From Arthrobacter sp. EM1 (GTDB lineage: Bacteria; Actinomycetota; Actinomycetes; Actinomycetales; Micrococcaceae), in NCBI RefSeq assembly GCF_029964055.1, contig NZ_CP124836.1, forward strand, positions 1 to 64,000: a stretch of 64,000 bases of DNA, given 5' to 3'. The notes under the pieces were generated by a model. It did no database searches. It was not told the DNA's origin and saw only the letters and a list, made by a program, of their open reading frames with translations. Positions 8,174 through 16,419 of the stretch are shown one piece after another; within the stretch, counting starts at the first letter, position 1; every line of letters starts with the position of its first letter. The translations under genes were made by a program, and so were the position numbers.

Positions 8174-9616
8174 TTAGTGGATGCCCAGCGCAGCCTCGAT
8201 CGGGCCGATCCCAAAGAACAGCAGGAACGCCGCGGCGACGGCCCACATCAGCGGGTGCACTTCGCGGCCGCGGCCCTGGACCAGCCGGATCAGCACAAAG
8301 GAGATAAAGCCGGCGCCGAGGCCGTTGGCGATGGAGTAGGTAAACGGCATCAGCGTGAAGGTCAGGAACGCCGGGATCGCGATGCCCCAGTCCTGCCAGT
8401 CGATCTTGCCGACCTGGGAGACCATCATAAAGCCCACAACGACGAGCGCCGGGGCCACCGCTTCGAACGGCACCAGGTTGATCAGCGGGGTGAAGAACAT
8501 CGCGACCAGGAACAGCAGGCCGGTGACGATCGAGGCCAGGCCGGTGCGGGCACCTTCGCCAATGCCTGCGCCGGATTCCACGTAGATCTGGTTCGAGGAG
8601 ACGGAGGCGCCGCCGCCGATTATCGCGCCCAGGGCATCAATCTGCAGCACACGGTCCACATTGGGGATGTTGCCGTCCTTGTCGATGGTGCCGGCTTCGG
8701 TGGCCAGGCCCACCATGGTGCCCATCGCGTCGAAGAAGATGCTCAGCAGGATTACGAAGGCCAGCAGGGTCGCTGCGACGAAGCCGAGGTGTTCGAAGGC
8801 GCCGAAGGGGTTGGCCTTGCCGATCAGGGACAGGTCCGGCGCGGCCCATTCGGTGAACTTGGGCGCCACAAGGGACCAGCCCTGCGGGTTGAAGTTCTTG
8901 CCGTCGAAGCTGGGTCCAATATGGAGCGTGAATTCCAGGATCACGGACAGGACCGTGGAGGTGACGATGCCGATCAGGATGGCGCCCTTGACCTTGCGGA
9001 CCACGAGGCCGATGGTGAGGACCAGTCCGACGACGAACACCAGCGTGGGCCAGCCCAGCAGTTTGCCGTCGAAGCCGAGGCCGACGGGGACCGTGGTGCC
9101 TGCGACGTCCGGGATGCGCCGGACGAAGCCGGCGTTAACCAGGCCGATCAGGGCGATGAACAGGCCGATGCCCACCACAATTGCGGTCTTCAACCCTTCC
9201 GGGACGGCCTTGAACACGGCGGTCCGGAAGCCGGTCAGGACCAGGATCAGCATGGTGACGCCGGAGAGGACCACCAGGCCCATCATGTCCGGCCAGGTCA
9301 GGCCCGGGTTCGTGGCGACGGTGACGGCCACAAAGGCGTTGACGCCGAGGCCCGTCGCGAGCGCGAAGGGATGCTTGGCCCAGGCTCCCATCAGGATGGT
9401 CAGGATGCCGGCCACAAAGGCGGTGACGGCCGCGACCGCCGGGAAGCCGAGGGTGGCGCCGGAGGAATCGGGTCCCGAGAGGATCAGCGGGTTCAAAACC
9501 ACGATGTAGCTCATGGCGAAGAACGTGGCGAACCCGCCGCGGATCTCGCGCGAGAAGTTCGACCCCCGTGCGGAGATCATGAAATACCGGTCGAGTGCAG
9601 AGCCCTGCTTAAGCAT
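8174..9616 (-). CDS. NCS2-family (AzgA-like) purine permease
   Basis: A 480-residue multi-spanning membrane protein. It matches the AzgA/PbuG branch of NCS2 transporters: the opening REIRGGFATFFAMSYIVVLNPLIL, the ATGLGVNAFVAVTV helix, GLKTAIVVGIGLFIALIGLVNAG, and ILLSIFFDAMGTMVGLATEAG followed by GAIIGGGASVSSNQIYVESGAGIGEGARTGLASIVTGLLFL. About 12-14 spans are expected. These are proton symporters for adenine, guanine or hypoxanthine. The ribosome site GGAGG precedes the ATG. The specific base carried cannot be read from the sequence. Confidence 0.9.
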   Translation of the reverse strand: MLKQGSALDRYFMISARGSNFSREIRGGFATFFAMSYIVVLNPLILSGPDSSGATLGFPAVAAVTAFVAGILTILMGAWAKHPFALATGLGVNAFVAVTVATNPGLTWPDMMGLVVLSGVTMLILVLTGFRTAVFKAVPEGLKTAIVVGIGLFIALIGLVNAGFVRRIPDVAGTTVPVGLGFDGKLLGWPTLVFVVGLVLTIGLVVRKVKGAILIGIVTSTVLSVILEFTLHIGPSFDGKNFNPQGWSLVAPKFTEWAAPDLSLIGKANPFGAFEHLGFVAATLLAFVILLSIFFDAMGTMVGLATEAGTIDKDGNIPNVDRVLQIDALGAIIGGGASVSSNQIYVESGAGIGEGARTGLASIVTGLLFLVAMFFTPLINLVPFEAVAPALVVVGFMMVSQVGKIDWQDWGIAIPAFLTFTLMPFTYSIANGLGAGFISFVLIRLVQGRGREVHPLMWAVAAAFLLFFGIGPIEAALGIH

Positions 9617-9727
9617 TGGTCCTCCGGGGGATGTGGATGGTTACCTGAATCTTATTAGGCGGGCACGCAGCGTCTGGCCCATTTCGCCTAGTCTGTAAGG
9701 AACCCAACACTAGGAGCAGCCTTTTCC

Positions 9728-10357
9728 ATGCGCCTCATCCGACAGTTTCTGAGCGCCCTGCTGGGCACCGCAATCTTCGCCGCCGTCCTGCTGGGCGCGG
9801 TTGCGCCGGCATCGGCCCACGACGTTGCCGAGTCCACCAGCCCGGCCGCCGGCGCCACGGTGGCCACGCCGCCAGCGCAGGTGTCGGTGACGTTTAGCAA
9901 GAATCCGCTGGGATTGGGTGCACAGATCGTTGTGAACACCGGCGACGGCGCCAACTGGGCCGACGGGGCCGTCGAGATCGTGGACAACGTCGCCTCGCAG
10001 CGGCTCAAGCCCGGCGCCCCTGCCGGGCCGTACACCGTGGCATGGCGGGTCGCCAGCTCGGACGGCCACCCCATTGAAGGCACCTTCACCTTTACGGCCA
10101 CGGCGGGAGCAGCGGGCTCGACGTCGGCGGCCGCAGTCCCCACGATGGGAACCGCCGCGCCGGGCGTCACAACGGCGCCGGAGCAGCCGGTCGGTTCTGC
10201 CGAGCCGTTCCCCTGGAGCATTGTGATCTTCGTGGGGACTGCCATCGGCATTGTGGTGGCCTTGGCCCTGATGGCCAAGCGCCGGCTGGCCGGCCGTGAC
10301 GAGCAGGGTGAGACTGTCAGCAGCCAGGCGGCCGACCGGAGCGAAACCGGGAACTAA
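9728..10357 (+). CDS. CopC-domain exported protein with C-terminal membrane anchor
   Basis: A 209-residue protein with a signal peptide (MRLIRQFLSALLGTAIFAAVLLG, cleavage near ASA-HD), so the mature chain begins with His, as in CopC copper-binding proteins. The CopC-type beta sandwich follows: ESTSPAAGATVATPPAQVSVTFSK and YTVAWRVASSDGHPIEGTFTF, where the SSDGHP site carries the second conserved His. A Thr/Ala-rich linker leads to one transmembrane segment (IVIFVGTAIGIVVALALMA) and a basic tail. No CopD domain is fused or adjacent. Likely extracytoplasmic copper binding. Confidence 0.85.
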   Translation: MRLIRQFLSALLGTAIFAAVLLGAVAPASAHDVAESTSPAAGATVATPPAQVSVTFSKNPLGLGAQIVVNTGDGANWADGAVEIVDNVASQRLKPGAPAGPYTVAWRVASSDGHPIEGTFTFTATAGAAGSTSAAAVPTMGTAAPGVTTAPEQPVGSAEPFPWSIVIFVGTAIGIVVALALMAKRRLAGRDEQGETVSSQAADRSETGN

Positions 10358-10363
10358 GACTGC

Positions 10364-10993
10364 CTATGCCGGCGCCGCCAGGGCGTAGCTGCCGGGCACC
10401 AGCGAGGAAAAACCCTCGGGGTAGACCTTGGCCGAGATCGCCTGGCCCACCACCTTCGCCTGACGCAGGACTTCCTTCGGGGTCGGCGTGATGAGTTCGC
10501 CCACCCCCACCAGGTACATCCCGAGGGCGTGCATGGCCGCCGTCAGGGTTTGCCCGGCCGACACGCCGAGCTCGGAAAGCATCCTGCGCAGCTGGCTGTG
10601 GGCACAGCGGGTCAGGACGAGATGGTCCGCGAGCAGGATCCCGCCGGGCGTGCGGACAGCCCACCGCGGGGTGGGCCCGTCGGCGTCGAGGTGGTCCAGC
10701 TGCAGTGCCCGGATATTGGTCCGGACGTCCAACTTGTGGCTGGCGGCATAGTTCCGCAGGTGCCGGAGGATCTCATTGCGTTCCTGCAAACTGGCGGCGT
10801 CGGCCGCGTCGCAACGTTGCACGGAAGACGCGTTGGCCGGGTGGCCGGCACCCAGCAAATCGAGCCCGTCCACAATGATGGAAGCCACCCCGCGCCGCTG
10901 CAGCTCGCTCGCCACTGCGAGCCCGGACAAACCGGTGCCGATCACAATGGCAGCGGTCCGTTCGATATCGGCGGACATTGGCGTGCTCGACAC
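10364..10993 (-). CDS. Short Rossmann-fold FAD/NAD(P)-binding protein
   Basis: A 209-residue protein whose N-terminus holds a dinucleotide-binding motif, AAIVIGTGLSGLAVASEL, with an acidic residue ending the second strand (IIVDG). This fits FAD-binding oxidoreductases of the monooxygenase or amine-oxidase type, but those are usually 350-500 residues, so a catalytic and cap domain is missing. The C-terminal half is not recognised. The GTG start at 10993 has a GAGAGG ribosome site; ATG at 10978 is the alternative. It may be a small flavoprotein or a shortened relic. Confidence 0.65.
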   Translation of the reverse strand: MSSTPMSADIERTAAIVIGTGLSGLAVASELQRRGVASIIVDGLDLLGAGHPANASSVQRCDAADAASLQERNEILRHLRNYAASHKLDVRTNIRALQLDHLDADGPTPRWAVRTPGGILLADHLVLTRCAHSQLRRMLSELGVSAGQTLTAAMHALGMYLVGVGELITPTPKEVLRQAKVVGQAISAKVYPEGFSSLVPGSYALAAPA

Positions 10994-11341
10994 TGCAGGG
11001 CCTCTCTTCGAATCGTGCCAGTTGCCGGGCAGGTGCCCCGGACGCGTTCCCGGACCGCGTCGACCACGGCTCCCTCGGGTCCCGGGTTCTGAAACACGAG
11101 TCTCGGTTCAGCAACGAATCGAAGACTATCCAACATTTCCTGCCGTGGATAGACCAAGCAGGAGATAGGCGCCGCCCGGAGCTTCCGGCAGCTTCTTCCG
11201 CCCCGCAAACCGCGAAAAGTCGGAGAAATCAGCGGTTTCAGCCGCGGAATCTTCGGGCACGTCGGCAGCGGACGCGGCATCCGGGCCGCGTCTGGCAGAA
11301 TAGCCGCAACATCAGGCAAGAATCGCGAGGAGGCGGACCCC
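10994..11341. other. 348-bp intergenic region between divergent genes
   Basis: This stretch separates the short flavoprotein gene (minus strand) from the universal stress gene (plus strand) and should hold both promoters. I see no convincing -35/-10 pair, no long hairpin and no open frame that looks coding. An AGGAGG ribosome site for the stress gene lies at its right end. Confidence 0.5.
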
Positions 11342-12379
11342 ATGGGCCCAGAACAGGTGCATCCGGATCCGGCAGGGGATTCCCCCGAAAAGCCCGAGGC
11401 TCCGCGGGGGATCGTGGTCGGCGTCGACGGCTCAGACCACAGCAAGTGCGCCCTCGTGTGGGCCGCCCGCGAGGCGCAGCGCCGCAAGCGTCCCCTGCAC
11501 ATCGTGACCGCCTATTCAGTGCCGATCTTTGCGGCGTCAGGACTCGACGGCGGCTACGCGACGGTGGACGATTCGGTGATCCGCGAAGGCGCGGAGGCCA
11601 TCCTGAAGCAGGCCGTGAACAAGGTCGCCGGGTACCAGATCGACGTCGATGCCTCGGTCGAGAACGGCGACGCATCCGGTGTCCTGCTGGAAATGTCCGA
11701 AACCGCGGAGCTGCTGGTATTCGGCACCCGCGGCCGTGGTGGCTTCGTCGGACGGCTGCTCGGATCCGTCAGCAGTGCGCTGCCGGCGCACGCCAAATGT
11801 CCGACCGTCACGGTTCCCCTGGTCTGCGCCGACCGCCTGGGCGAGACGACTGTCGACAAGCATGTCCTGGCGGAACAGTCGAAGTCCGGGCACGTACCGA
11901 TCGAAAACGTGGTGGTGGTCGGCGTCGACGGCTCCGAACAGGCCCGGGTGGCGGTAATGGAGGCGGCCGCGCAGGCGGAACGGCTCTCCGCGCCGCTGCG
12001 GGTGGTTTGCGCCGTCCCGCAGTACAGCGGGTCGCTGGCCTGGGTCCCGGCGCCGATGGACCGCGAGGCGCTTTTCGCCGATATCCGGACGCAACTCGAC
12101 GCCGGTACTGCCTGGATCAGAAGCCACTTTCCCCGGCTCACCGTGGAGACCCAACTCGTCGACGGTTCGCCAGTGGACATCCTCGTCCAAGCCAGCCGGC
12201 AGGTGGAACTGGTGGTTGTCGGCACCCGCGGCCGCGGGGGCTTCGCCGGAATGATGCTCGGTTCCACCTCAGACGGGATCCTCCATCATGCCAAGGGCCC
12301 CGTTATGGTGGTCCCTGACCGGGAGGATCCCCGGCTGGCTGACCGGGTGAACTTCGGGCCCATTCTCGGAAATTCCTAA
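11342..12379 (+). CDS. Tandem universal stress protein (two UspA domains)
   Basis: A 345-residue cytoplasmic protein with two Usp domains. Domain 1 begins GIVVGVDGSDHSKCALVWAA and ends GTRGRGGFVGRLLGSVSSAL; domain 2 begins VVVVGVDGSEQARVAVMEAA and ends GTRGRGGFAGMMLGSTSDGI. Both carry the G-x2-G-x9-G-(S/T) pattern of ATP-binding Usp proteins, so nucleotide binding is likely. The start has a strong AGGAGG ribosome site. Such tandem Usps are common in actinobacteria and respond to hypoxia and stationary phase. It is monocistronic here. Confidence 0.92.
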   Translation: MGPEQVHPDPAGDSPEKPEAPRGIVVGVDGSDHSKCALVWAAREAQRRKRPLHIVTAYSVPIFAASGLDGGYATVDDSVIREGAEAILKQAVNKVAGYQIDVDASVENGDASGVLLEMSETAELLVFGTRGRGGFVGRLLGSVSSALPAHAKCPTVTVPLVCADRLGETTVDKHVLAEQSKSGHVPIENVVVVGVDGSEQARVAVMEAAAQAERLSAPLRVVCAVPQYSGSLAWVPAPMDREALFADIRTQLDAGTAWIRSHFPRLTVETQLVDGSPVDILVQASRQVELVVVGTRGRGGFAGMMLGSTSDGILHHAKGPVMVVPDREDPRLADRVNFGPILGNS

Positions 12380-12437
12380 GGAGCCGCGGGCAGCGGTGCT
12401 CGGACGCGGCGTTGTTTATGCTGACCGGGCCTAGGCA

Positions 12438-13175
12438 GTGAGTGACGTGCAGGCTTCCCCGCCCCCGATATCGGACGACGCCGGGACAGACCCGGCCGCG
12501 CCGGCGCCGGGTCCCATCCCGGGGCCCGGCGTAGACGATCCCTGGCTCCCCGGCTGGCTGGTCCGCCGCCCGCTGACCGCCGGCTGGGCCTGGACCGGGT
12601 TCTGGGCAGCGCTGATCGTTGCGGACGACGTCTTCGACTACGCTGGCTGGGCCTGGTCTGTGCTGGTCGGAATGGCCGCACTGCCAACGGTGCTGGCAAC
12701 TGTCGCCTTGCTGCATGCCACCCCGCGACGGCATCTTAAACGGCGCAAGGATTCCGTGCTGGGGCACTTCTTCGTGCGGTTCCTGGCCCTCACGGCCGCA
12801 TTTCTCGTGTGGGGTGTCTCGGTGGTCATAAGCGCCTCGATTTCCACCACTATCCAGTCCCTCGTCGGCGCCTCCGAGCGGGAGGTTACGGCCGTGGGGT
12901 TTAATCTCCTGCTGGCCGCCGTTCCGCTGGTGGTCTCCGTGCTCTGGCTGGCGTTTATCGTCCGCTGCGCGTGGTTCCTCCGGCGACTCCGCGGCTGGAA
13001 ACAGGACCCCGCTTCGTCCTTGGTGCCGGGTAAGTTCCTGCGCCGGCGCCCGCGGTTCAGGCGTGTTGTTGTCGGACTTGCGCACCCCGGGCTGCTGCTC
13101 GTTGCCGGGCTGGGGACCTCGGTGCTCGCGCTTGTGCTCGGGGCGGTCGAGCTGACGCTGAACGTGCTGACCTGA
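12438..13175 (+). CDS. Hypothetical membrane protein with four to five spans
   Basis: A 245-residue protein that I do not recognise. Residues 1-45 are Pro/Asp/Ala-rich and cytoplasmic or disordered. Hydrophobic segments follow near residues 55-72, 75-93, 110-135, 150-175 and 215-240, with basic loops (RRHLKRRKDS, RRPRFRRVVVG) that suggest orientation by the positive-inside rule. Start is GTG with a weak AGG ribosome site, 58 bp after the Usp gene. Composition is typical of the window. No function can be proposed. Confidence 0.7.
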   Translation: MSDVQASPPPISDDAGTDPAAPAPGPIPGPGVDDPWLPGWLVRRPLTAGWAWTGFWAALIVADDVFDYAGWAWSVLVGMAALPTVLATVALLHATPRRHLKRRKDSVLGHFFVRFLALTAAFLVWGVSVVISASISTTIQSLVGASEREVTAVGFNLLLAAVPLVVSVLWLAFIVRCAWFLRRLRGWKQDPASSLVPGKFLRRRPRFRRVVVGLAHPGLLLVAGLGTSVLALVLGAVELTLNVLT

Positions 13176-13298
13176 GCGCCCGGCGGGGGTTTTGCCGCGG
13201 CGGCAGTCCACCCAAACCAATTCGGCAGGCACTGGTGAAACCGAACAACCCCGGGCGTACAGTTGAATCATGAGCTGCAAGGTTGGAGCGCCGTCACA

Positions 13299-14462
13299 AT
13301 GACGCGCAAATGGCTGCGATGGATCCCCGCATTGACGGTGCCTGCCGTGATCGCGGCCGGGATCCTGGCCGGATCCCTGCCCGCGAAGGCCGGGGACCGG
13401 CTCCCCGAGAAGACCCCCCAGCAGGTATTGCTCCTAATCGCCCAGCCCACCGGCAAATCCCTCTCCGGAACACTGGAACAACACTCCGCGACCGGCCTTC
13501 CCGAGCTTCCGAAGTCGGCCCCGGAGGCGGCAGCACCGGAAGCAGCATGGCTGGAGCTGCTCACGGGGTCCCACACGGCACGCGTCTACCTTGACGGCCC
13601 CGGGAACGCCCGGGTGCAGGTCATGGACCGGATGGCCGAGCGGGACGCGATCCGGCGCGGCAATGATTTGTGGTTCTACAACTCCAAGGACAACACCGCC
13701 GCCCACACCCGGCTCCCCGCCGGTGATGCGGGTGCCCACCAGGCAGACCCCGGACCGGCAGCAACCCCCAGCGAGCTGGCGGACAAACTGCTTGCTACCG
13801 TCGACCCGGGTACTGAGGTGACCGTGGGTCCGGACGTTCAGGTGGCGGGCCGGCCGGCATACAACCTCCTGATGACCCCGACCTCGGATGTCACTTTGAT
13901 GGGCTCCGTCGCCATCGCCGTCGACGGCGAAACCGGACTCCCGCTCCGCGTCGAGGTGAAGGCCAGGGGACAGGCCGAACCGGTCTTCAGCCTGGCTTTC
14001 ACGAGCCTCAAGCTTGAGGCCCCGGACGCTTCGCTATTCAACTTCACCCCGCCGCCCGGGGCAACGGTGCAAGAAGTTCCGCTGCCGGATCATTCCGCCG
14101 ACGCCGCCACACCGCCGTCGGATACCGCAAAGCCGAAAGAGGCGACGCGGCCCGCTGTCACCGGCAGCGGCTGGGAGTCGGTGCTCGAGGTCCCGGCGGG
14201 CGCCGCGGCGCTGCAGGGCCGGACCCAGCGACAAAACGGGGCCCCGGACCCGGCGACCGACAACCCGCTGCAGCCCGGTCCCTCGCTTCCCGAAGGATCA
14301 GGTTCCGGCAACGCAGCACTGTTGGATCAGCTTGCCGTCGCCGTCCCGGGAGGGCGCCTCGTGTCGACGTCGCTGCTAAATGTACTGATCCTCGACGACG
14401 GGCGGATCTTCGTCGGTTCGGTGCCGCTGGAGCGGTTGCAGGCCGCCGCCACGCCGCGGTGA
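13299..14462 (+). CDS. Exported LolA-like/DUF2092-type lipoprotein-carrier-fold protein
   Basis: About 387 residues. ATG at 13299 is preferred to an upstream TTG because it begins a classic signal peptide (MTRKWLRWIPALTVPAVIAA) and has GGAG upstream. The body resembles the LolA/LppX fold used by actinobacterial proteins acting with ABC exporters: SGTLEQHS, NDLWFYNSKDNTAAHTRLP, VAGRPAYNLLMTP, VAIAVDGETGLPLRVEVKARG and FSLAFTSLKLEAPDASLFNFTPPPGATV. It is followed 19 bp later by an ABC ATPase and permease and is probably their envelope partner. The C-terminal 100 residues are low complexity. Confidence 0.78.
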   Translation: MTRKWLRWIPALTVPAVIAAGILAGSLPAKAGDRLPEKTPQQVLLLIAQPTGKSLSGTLEQHSATGLPELPKSAPEAAAPEAAWLELLTGSHTARVYLDGPGNARVQVMDRMAERDAIRRGNDLWFYNSKDNTAAHTRLPAGDAGAHQADPGPAATPSELADKLLATVDPGTEVTVGPDVQVAGRPAYNLLMTPTSDVTLMGSVAIAVDGETGLPLRVEVKARGQAEPVFSLAFTSLKLEAPDASLFNFTPPPGATVQEVPLPDHSADAATPPSDTAKPKEATRPAVTGSGWESVLEVPAGAAALQGRTQRQNGAPDPATDNPLQPGPSLPEGSGSGNAALLDQLAVAVPGGRLVSTSLLNVLILDDGRIFVGSVPLERLQAAATPR

Positions 14463-14481
14463 ACCATCCGGTGACTGCCGC

Positions 14482-15474
14482 GTGACCGCCGCCGCGCCGG
14501 TGCCGGAACTGAGCATCGAGACCACCGGTCTGAGCAAGCACTTCGGGCGGCAACTGGCCGTCGACAGCGTCGACCTTGCAGTGCCCAAGGGCTCTGTGTT
14601 CGGCTTCCTTGGTCCCAACGGCTCAGGGAAGACCACCACCATCCGGCTCCTGCTCGGGCTGGCCGAGGCCACGTCCGGCTCCGTCCGGGTCCTGGGGCAG
14701 GAGATGCCGGGGCAACTGCACGGTGTGCTGCCCCGGGTGGGTGCCCTGGTCGAAGGGCCTGCTTTCTACCCGTTTCTCTCCGGGGCTGACAACCTGTACC
14801 GCTTCGATGCCGCGGATCCCCGCGTTTCCGCCGCCAGCCGGAAGGCCCGCGTGCAGTCGGCGCTGGAGCGGGTGGGCCTGACGCACGCGGCGGACAAGAA
14901 AGTCAGGGCATATTCGCTGGGTATGAAGCAGCGGCTCGGCATCGCCAATGCCCTGCTGGCACCGCGCGAACTCCTGATCCTGGATGAACCCACGAACGGG
15001 CTGGATCCACAGGGAACGAGGGAGGTCCGCAGCCTGGTGCGCTCACTGGCGGCTGACGGAGCCACGGTGTTTGTCTCCAGCCACCTGCTGGCAGAAGTGG
15101 AGCAAATCTGCACCCACGCGGCCGTTATGAGTGCGGGCCGTCTGGTGGCCCAGGGGACCCTCGCGGAATTGCGCCAGGGCGGGCAGCCGCGGATCAGGCT
15201 CGTGAGCCCGGATGCGGGGGCTGCGGCGGAGGTGCTGGTCCGGCTGGGTTTGAGCCCGGAACCGGGTCTTCCGGCCGGCACTCCTTCTGGCGGTGACGGG
15301 GTGATCTATGCGCCGTTCCCCGCGTCGGCAGGCCATCCAGCCGTGGCTCCGGAGGCGATCGTCGCCGCGCTGGTGGCGGCCGGGGTCCGGGTGCGTGGCT
15401 TCGCCACGGAACAGGTCAGTCTGGAAGAACGCTTTGTGGCGCTGACGGGGGAGGGTTTTGACGTTGTCCGGTAA
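14482..15474 (+). CDS. ABC-2 type transporter ATP-binding protein
   Basis: A 330-residue ATPase of the drug/antibiotic export (ABC-2) class. Walker A is GPNGSGKTT (residues 44-52), the signature is YSLGMKQRLGIANALL, and Walker B is LLILDEPTNGLDPQ, followed by an H-loop in VFVSSHLLAEVEQICTHAAVM. The C-terminal 110 residues form the regulatory extension usual for this class. Start GTG is 19 bp after the LolA-like gene, and the permease gene overlaps its 3' end by 17 bp. Substrate unknown. Confidence 0.93.
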   Translation: MTAAAPVPELSIETTGLSKHFGRQLAVDSVDLAVPKGSVFGFLGPNGSGKTTTIRLLLGLAEATSGSVRVLGQEMPGQLHGVLPRVGALVEGPAFYPFLSGADNLYRFDAADPRVSAASRKARVQSALERVGLTHAADKKVRAYSLGMKQRLGIANALLAPRELLILDEPTNGLDPQGTREVRSLVRSLAADGATVFVSSHLLAEVEQICTHAAVMSAGRLVAQGTLAELRQGGQPRIRLVSPDAGAAAEVLVRLGLSPEPGLPAGTPSGGDGVIYAPFPASAGHPAVAPEAIVAALVAAGVRVRGFATEQVSLEERFVALTGEGFDVVR

Positions 15475-16381
15475 AGAACCCGGCCCCGGCGGGGCGGCAG
15501 ACCCGGGCGAGAGCAACCGTGCGGCACCGGACCACAGCCCGGAGCCTGCGCCCCATCGCGGTGGCCGGTGGAGGCATGGGCTGCTCGCCTCGGAACTCGG
15601 GGTACTTTTCCGCCGCCGCCGCACCTGGGCGATGCTGGGTGCGCTCGCGGCAATTCCGGTCCTGATCGCCGTGGCCGTCCGGGTGTCCTCCGCGGCGCCG
15701 CCGGGCCGGGGACCGGCGTTCCTGGACCGGATTTCCCAGAACGGTCTGTTTGTCGGCGTGACAGCCATGCTCGTCGCCGTGCCATTGTTCCTGCCGCTGA
15801 CCGTGGGCGTCGTGGCGGGGGATACCGTGGCCGGCGAGGCCGGCCTGGGCACCCTGCGGTACCTGCTGGTGGCGCCCGCGGGCCGGGTCCGGCTGCTGCT
15901 CGTGAAGTACACCGGAGCGGTCGTCTTCGCCGTGGCGGCGCCGTTGGTCCTGGCTTTGGTCGGGGCCGCAGTCGGGGCGTTGCTCTTCCCGGTGGGACCG
16001 GTCACGCTGCTCTCCGGCGATTCGATCGGTGCGGCCGATGCGTTGCTGCGCCTGCTGCTGATCGCGGCCTACCTTACGGTCTCGCTGATGGGTCTCTCCG
16101 CGATCGGGCTCCTGATGTCCACCCTCACTGACGTGCCGGTGGGGGCGATGGCATCCACGGTGGTGCTCTCGGTGCTCGCACAGGTCCTGGATGCGCTCCC
16201 GCAGCTCGAATGGCTGCACCCGTGGCTCTTCAGCCACTATTGGCTGGACTTCGCGGACCTGCTGCGCCAGCCTGTCGTGTGGGATTCATTCCTGGCGAAT
16301 GTGCTCCTGCAGGGTGGCTACGTCACCGTCTTCGGCGCACTCGCCTACGGCAGGTTCATCACGAAGGACATACTCTCCTAG
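15458..16381 (+). CDS. ABC-2 type transporter permease
   Basis: A 307-residue integral membrane protein with a 35-residue Pro/Gly-rich cytoplasmic start and about six spans. Visible are the first helix after FRRRRTWAMLGALAAIPVLIAVAVRV, GVTAMLVAVPLFLPLTVGVVAGDTVAGEAGLGTLRYLLVAPAGR (the conserved ABC-2 coupling region), and MGLSAIGLLMSTLTDVPVGAMASTVVLSVLAQVLDALP. TTG start with GGGAGGG upstream, translationally coupled to the ATPase. It forms the exporter with the preceding ATPase and perhaps the LolA-like protein. Confidence 0.9.
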   Translation: MTLSGKEPGPGGAADPGESNRAAPDHSPEPAPHRGGRWRHGLLASELGVLFRRRRTWAMLGALAAIPVLIAVAVRVSSAAPPGRGPAFLDRISQNGLFVGVTAMLVAVPLFLPLTVGVVAGDTVAGEAGLGTLRYLLVAPAGRVRLLLVKYTGAVVFAVAAPLVLALVGAAVGALLFPVGPVTLLSGDSIGAADALLRLLLIAAYLTVSLMGLSAIGLLMSTLTDVPVGAMASTVVLSVLAQVLDALPQLEWLHPWLFSHYWLDFADLLRQPVVWDSFLANVLLQGGYVTVFGALAYGRFITKDILS

Positions 16382-16419
16382 GCCGCCCGCCGGCAAACGG
16401 GCGACGGTGGACCCCCGGG

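Noticed and set aside
8177..9658. 493-codon open frame on the plus strand opposite the purine permease
   Set aside because: Its product is a low-complexity Asp/Gln/His/Gly-rich chain, as expected from the antisense of a GC-rich membrane gene; the minus-strand permease explains the region fully.
10978..12318. 446-codon Arg/Gly-rich open frame over the universal stress gene
   Set aside because: Different frame from the clear two-domain Usp protein, extreme Arg/Gly composition, no ribosome site.
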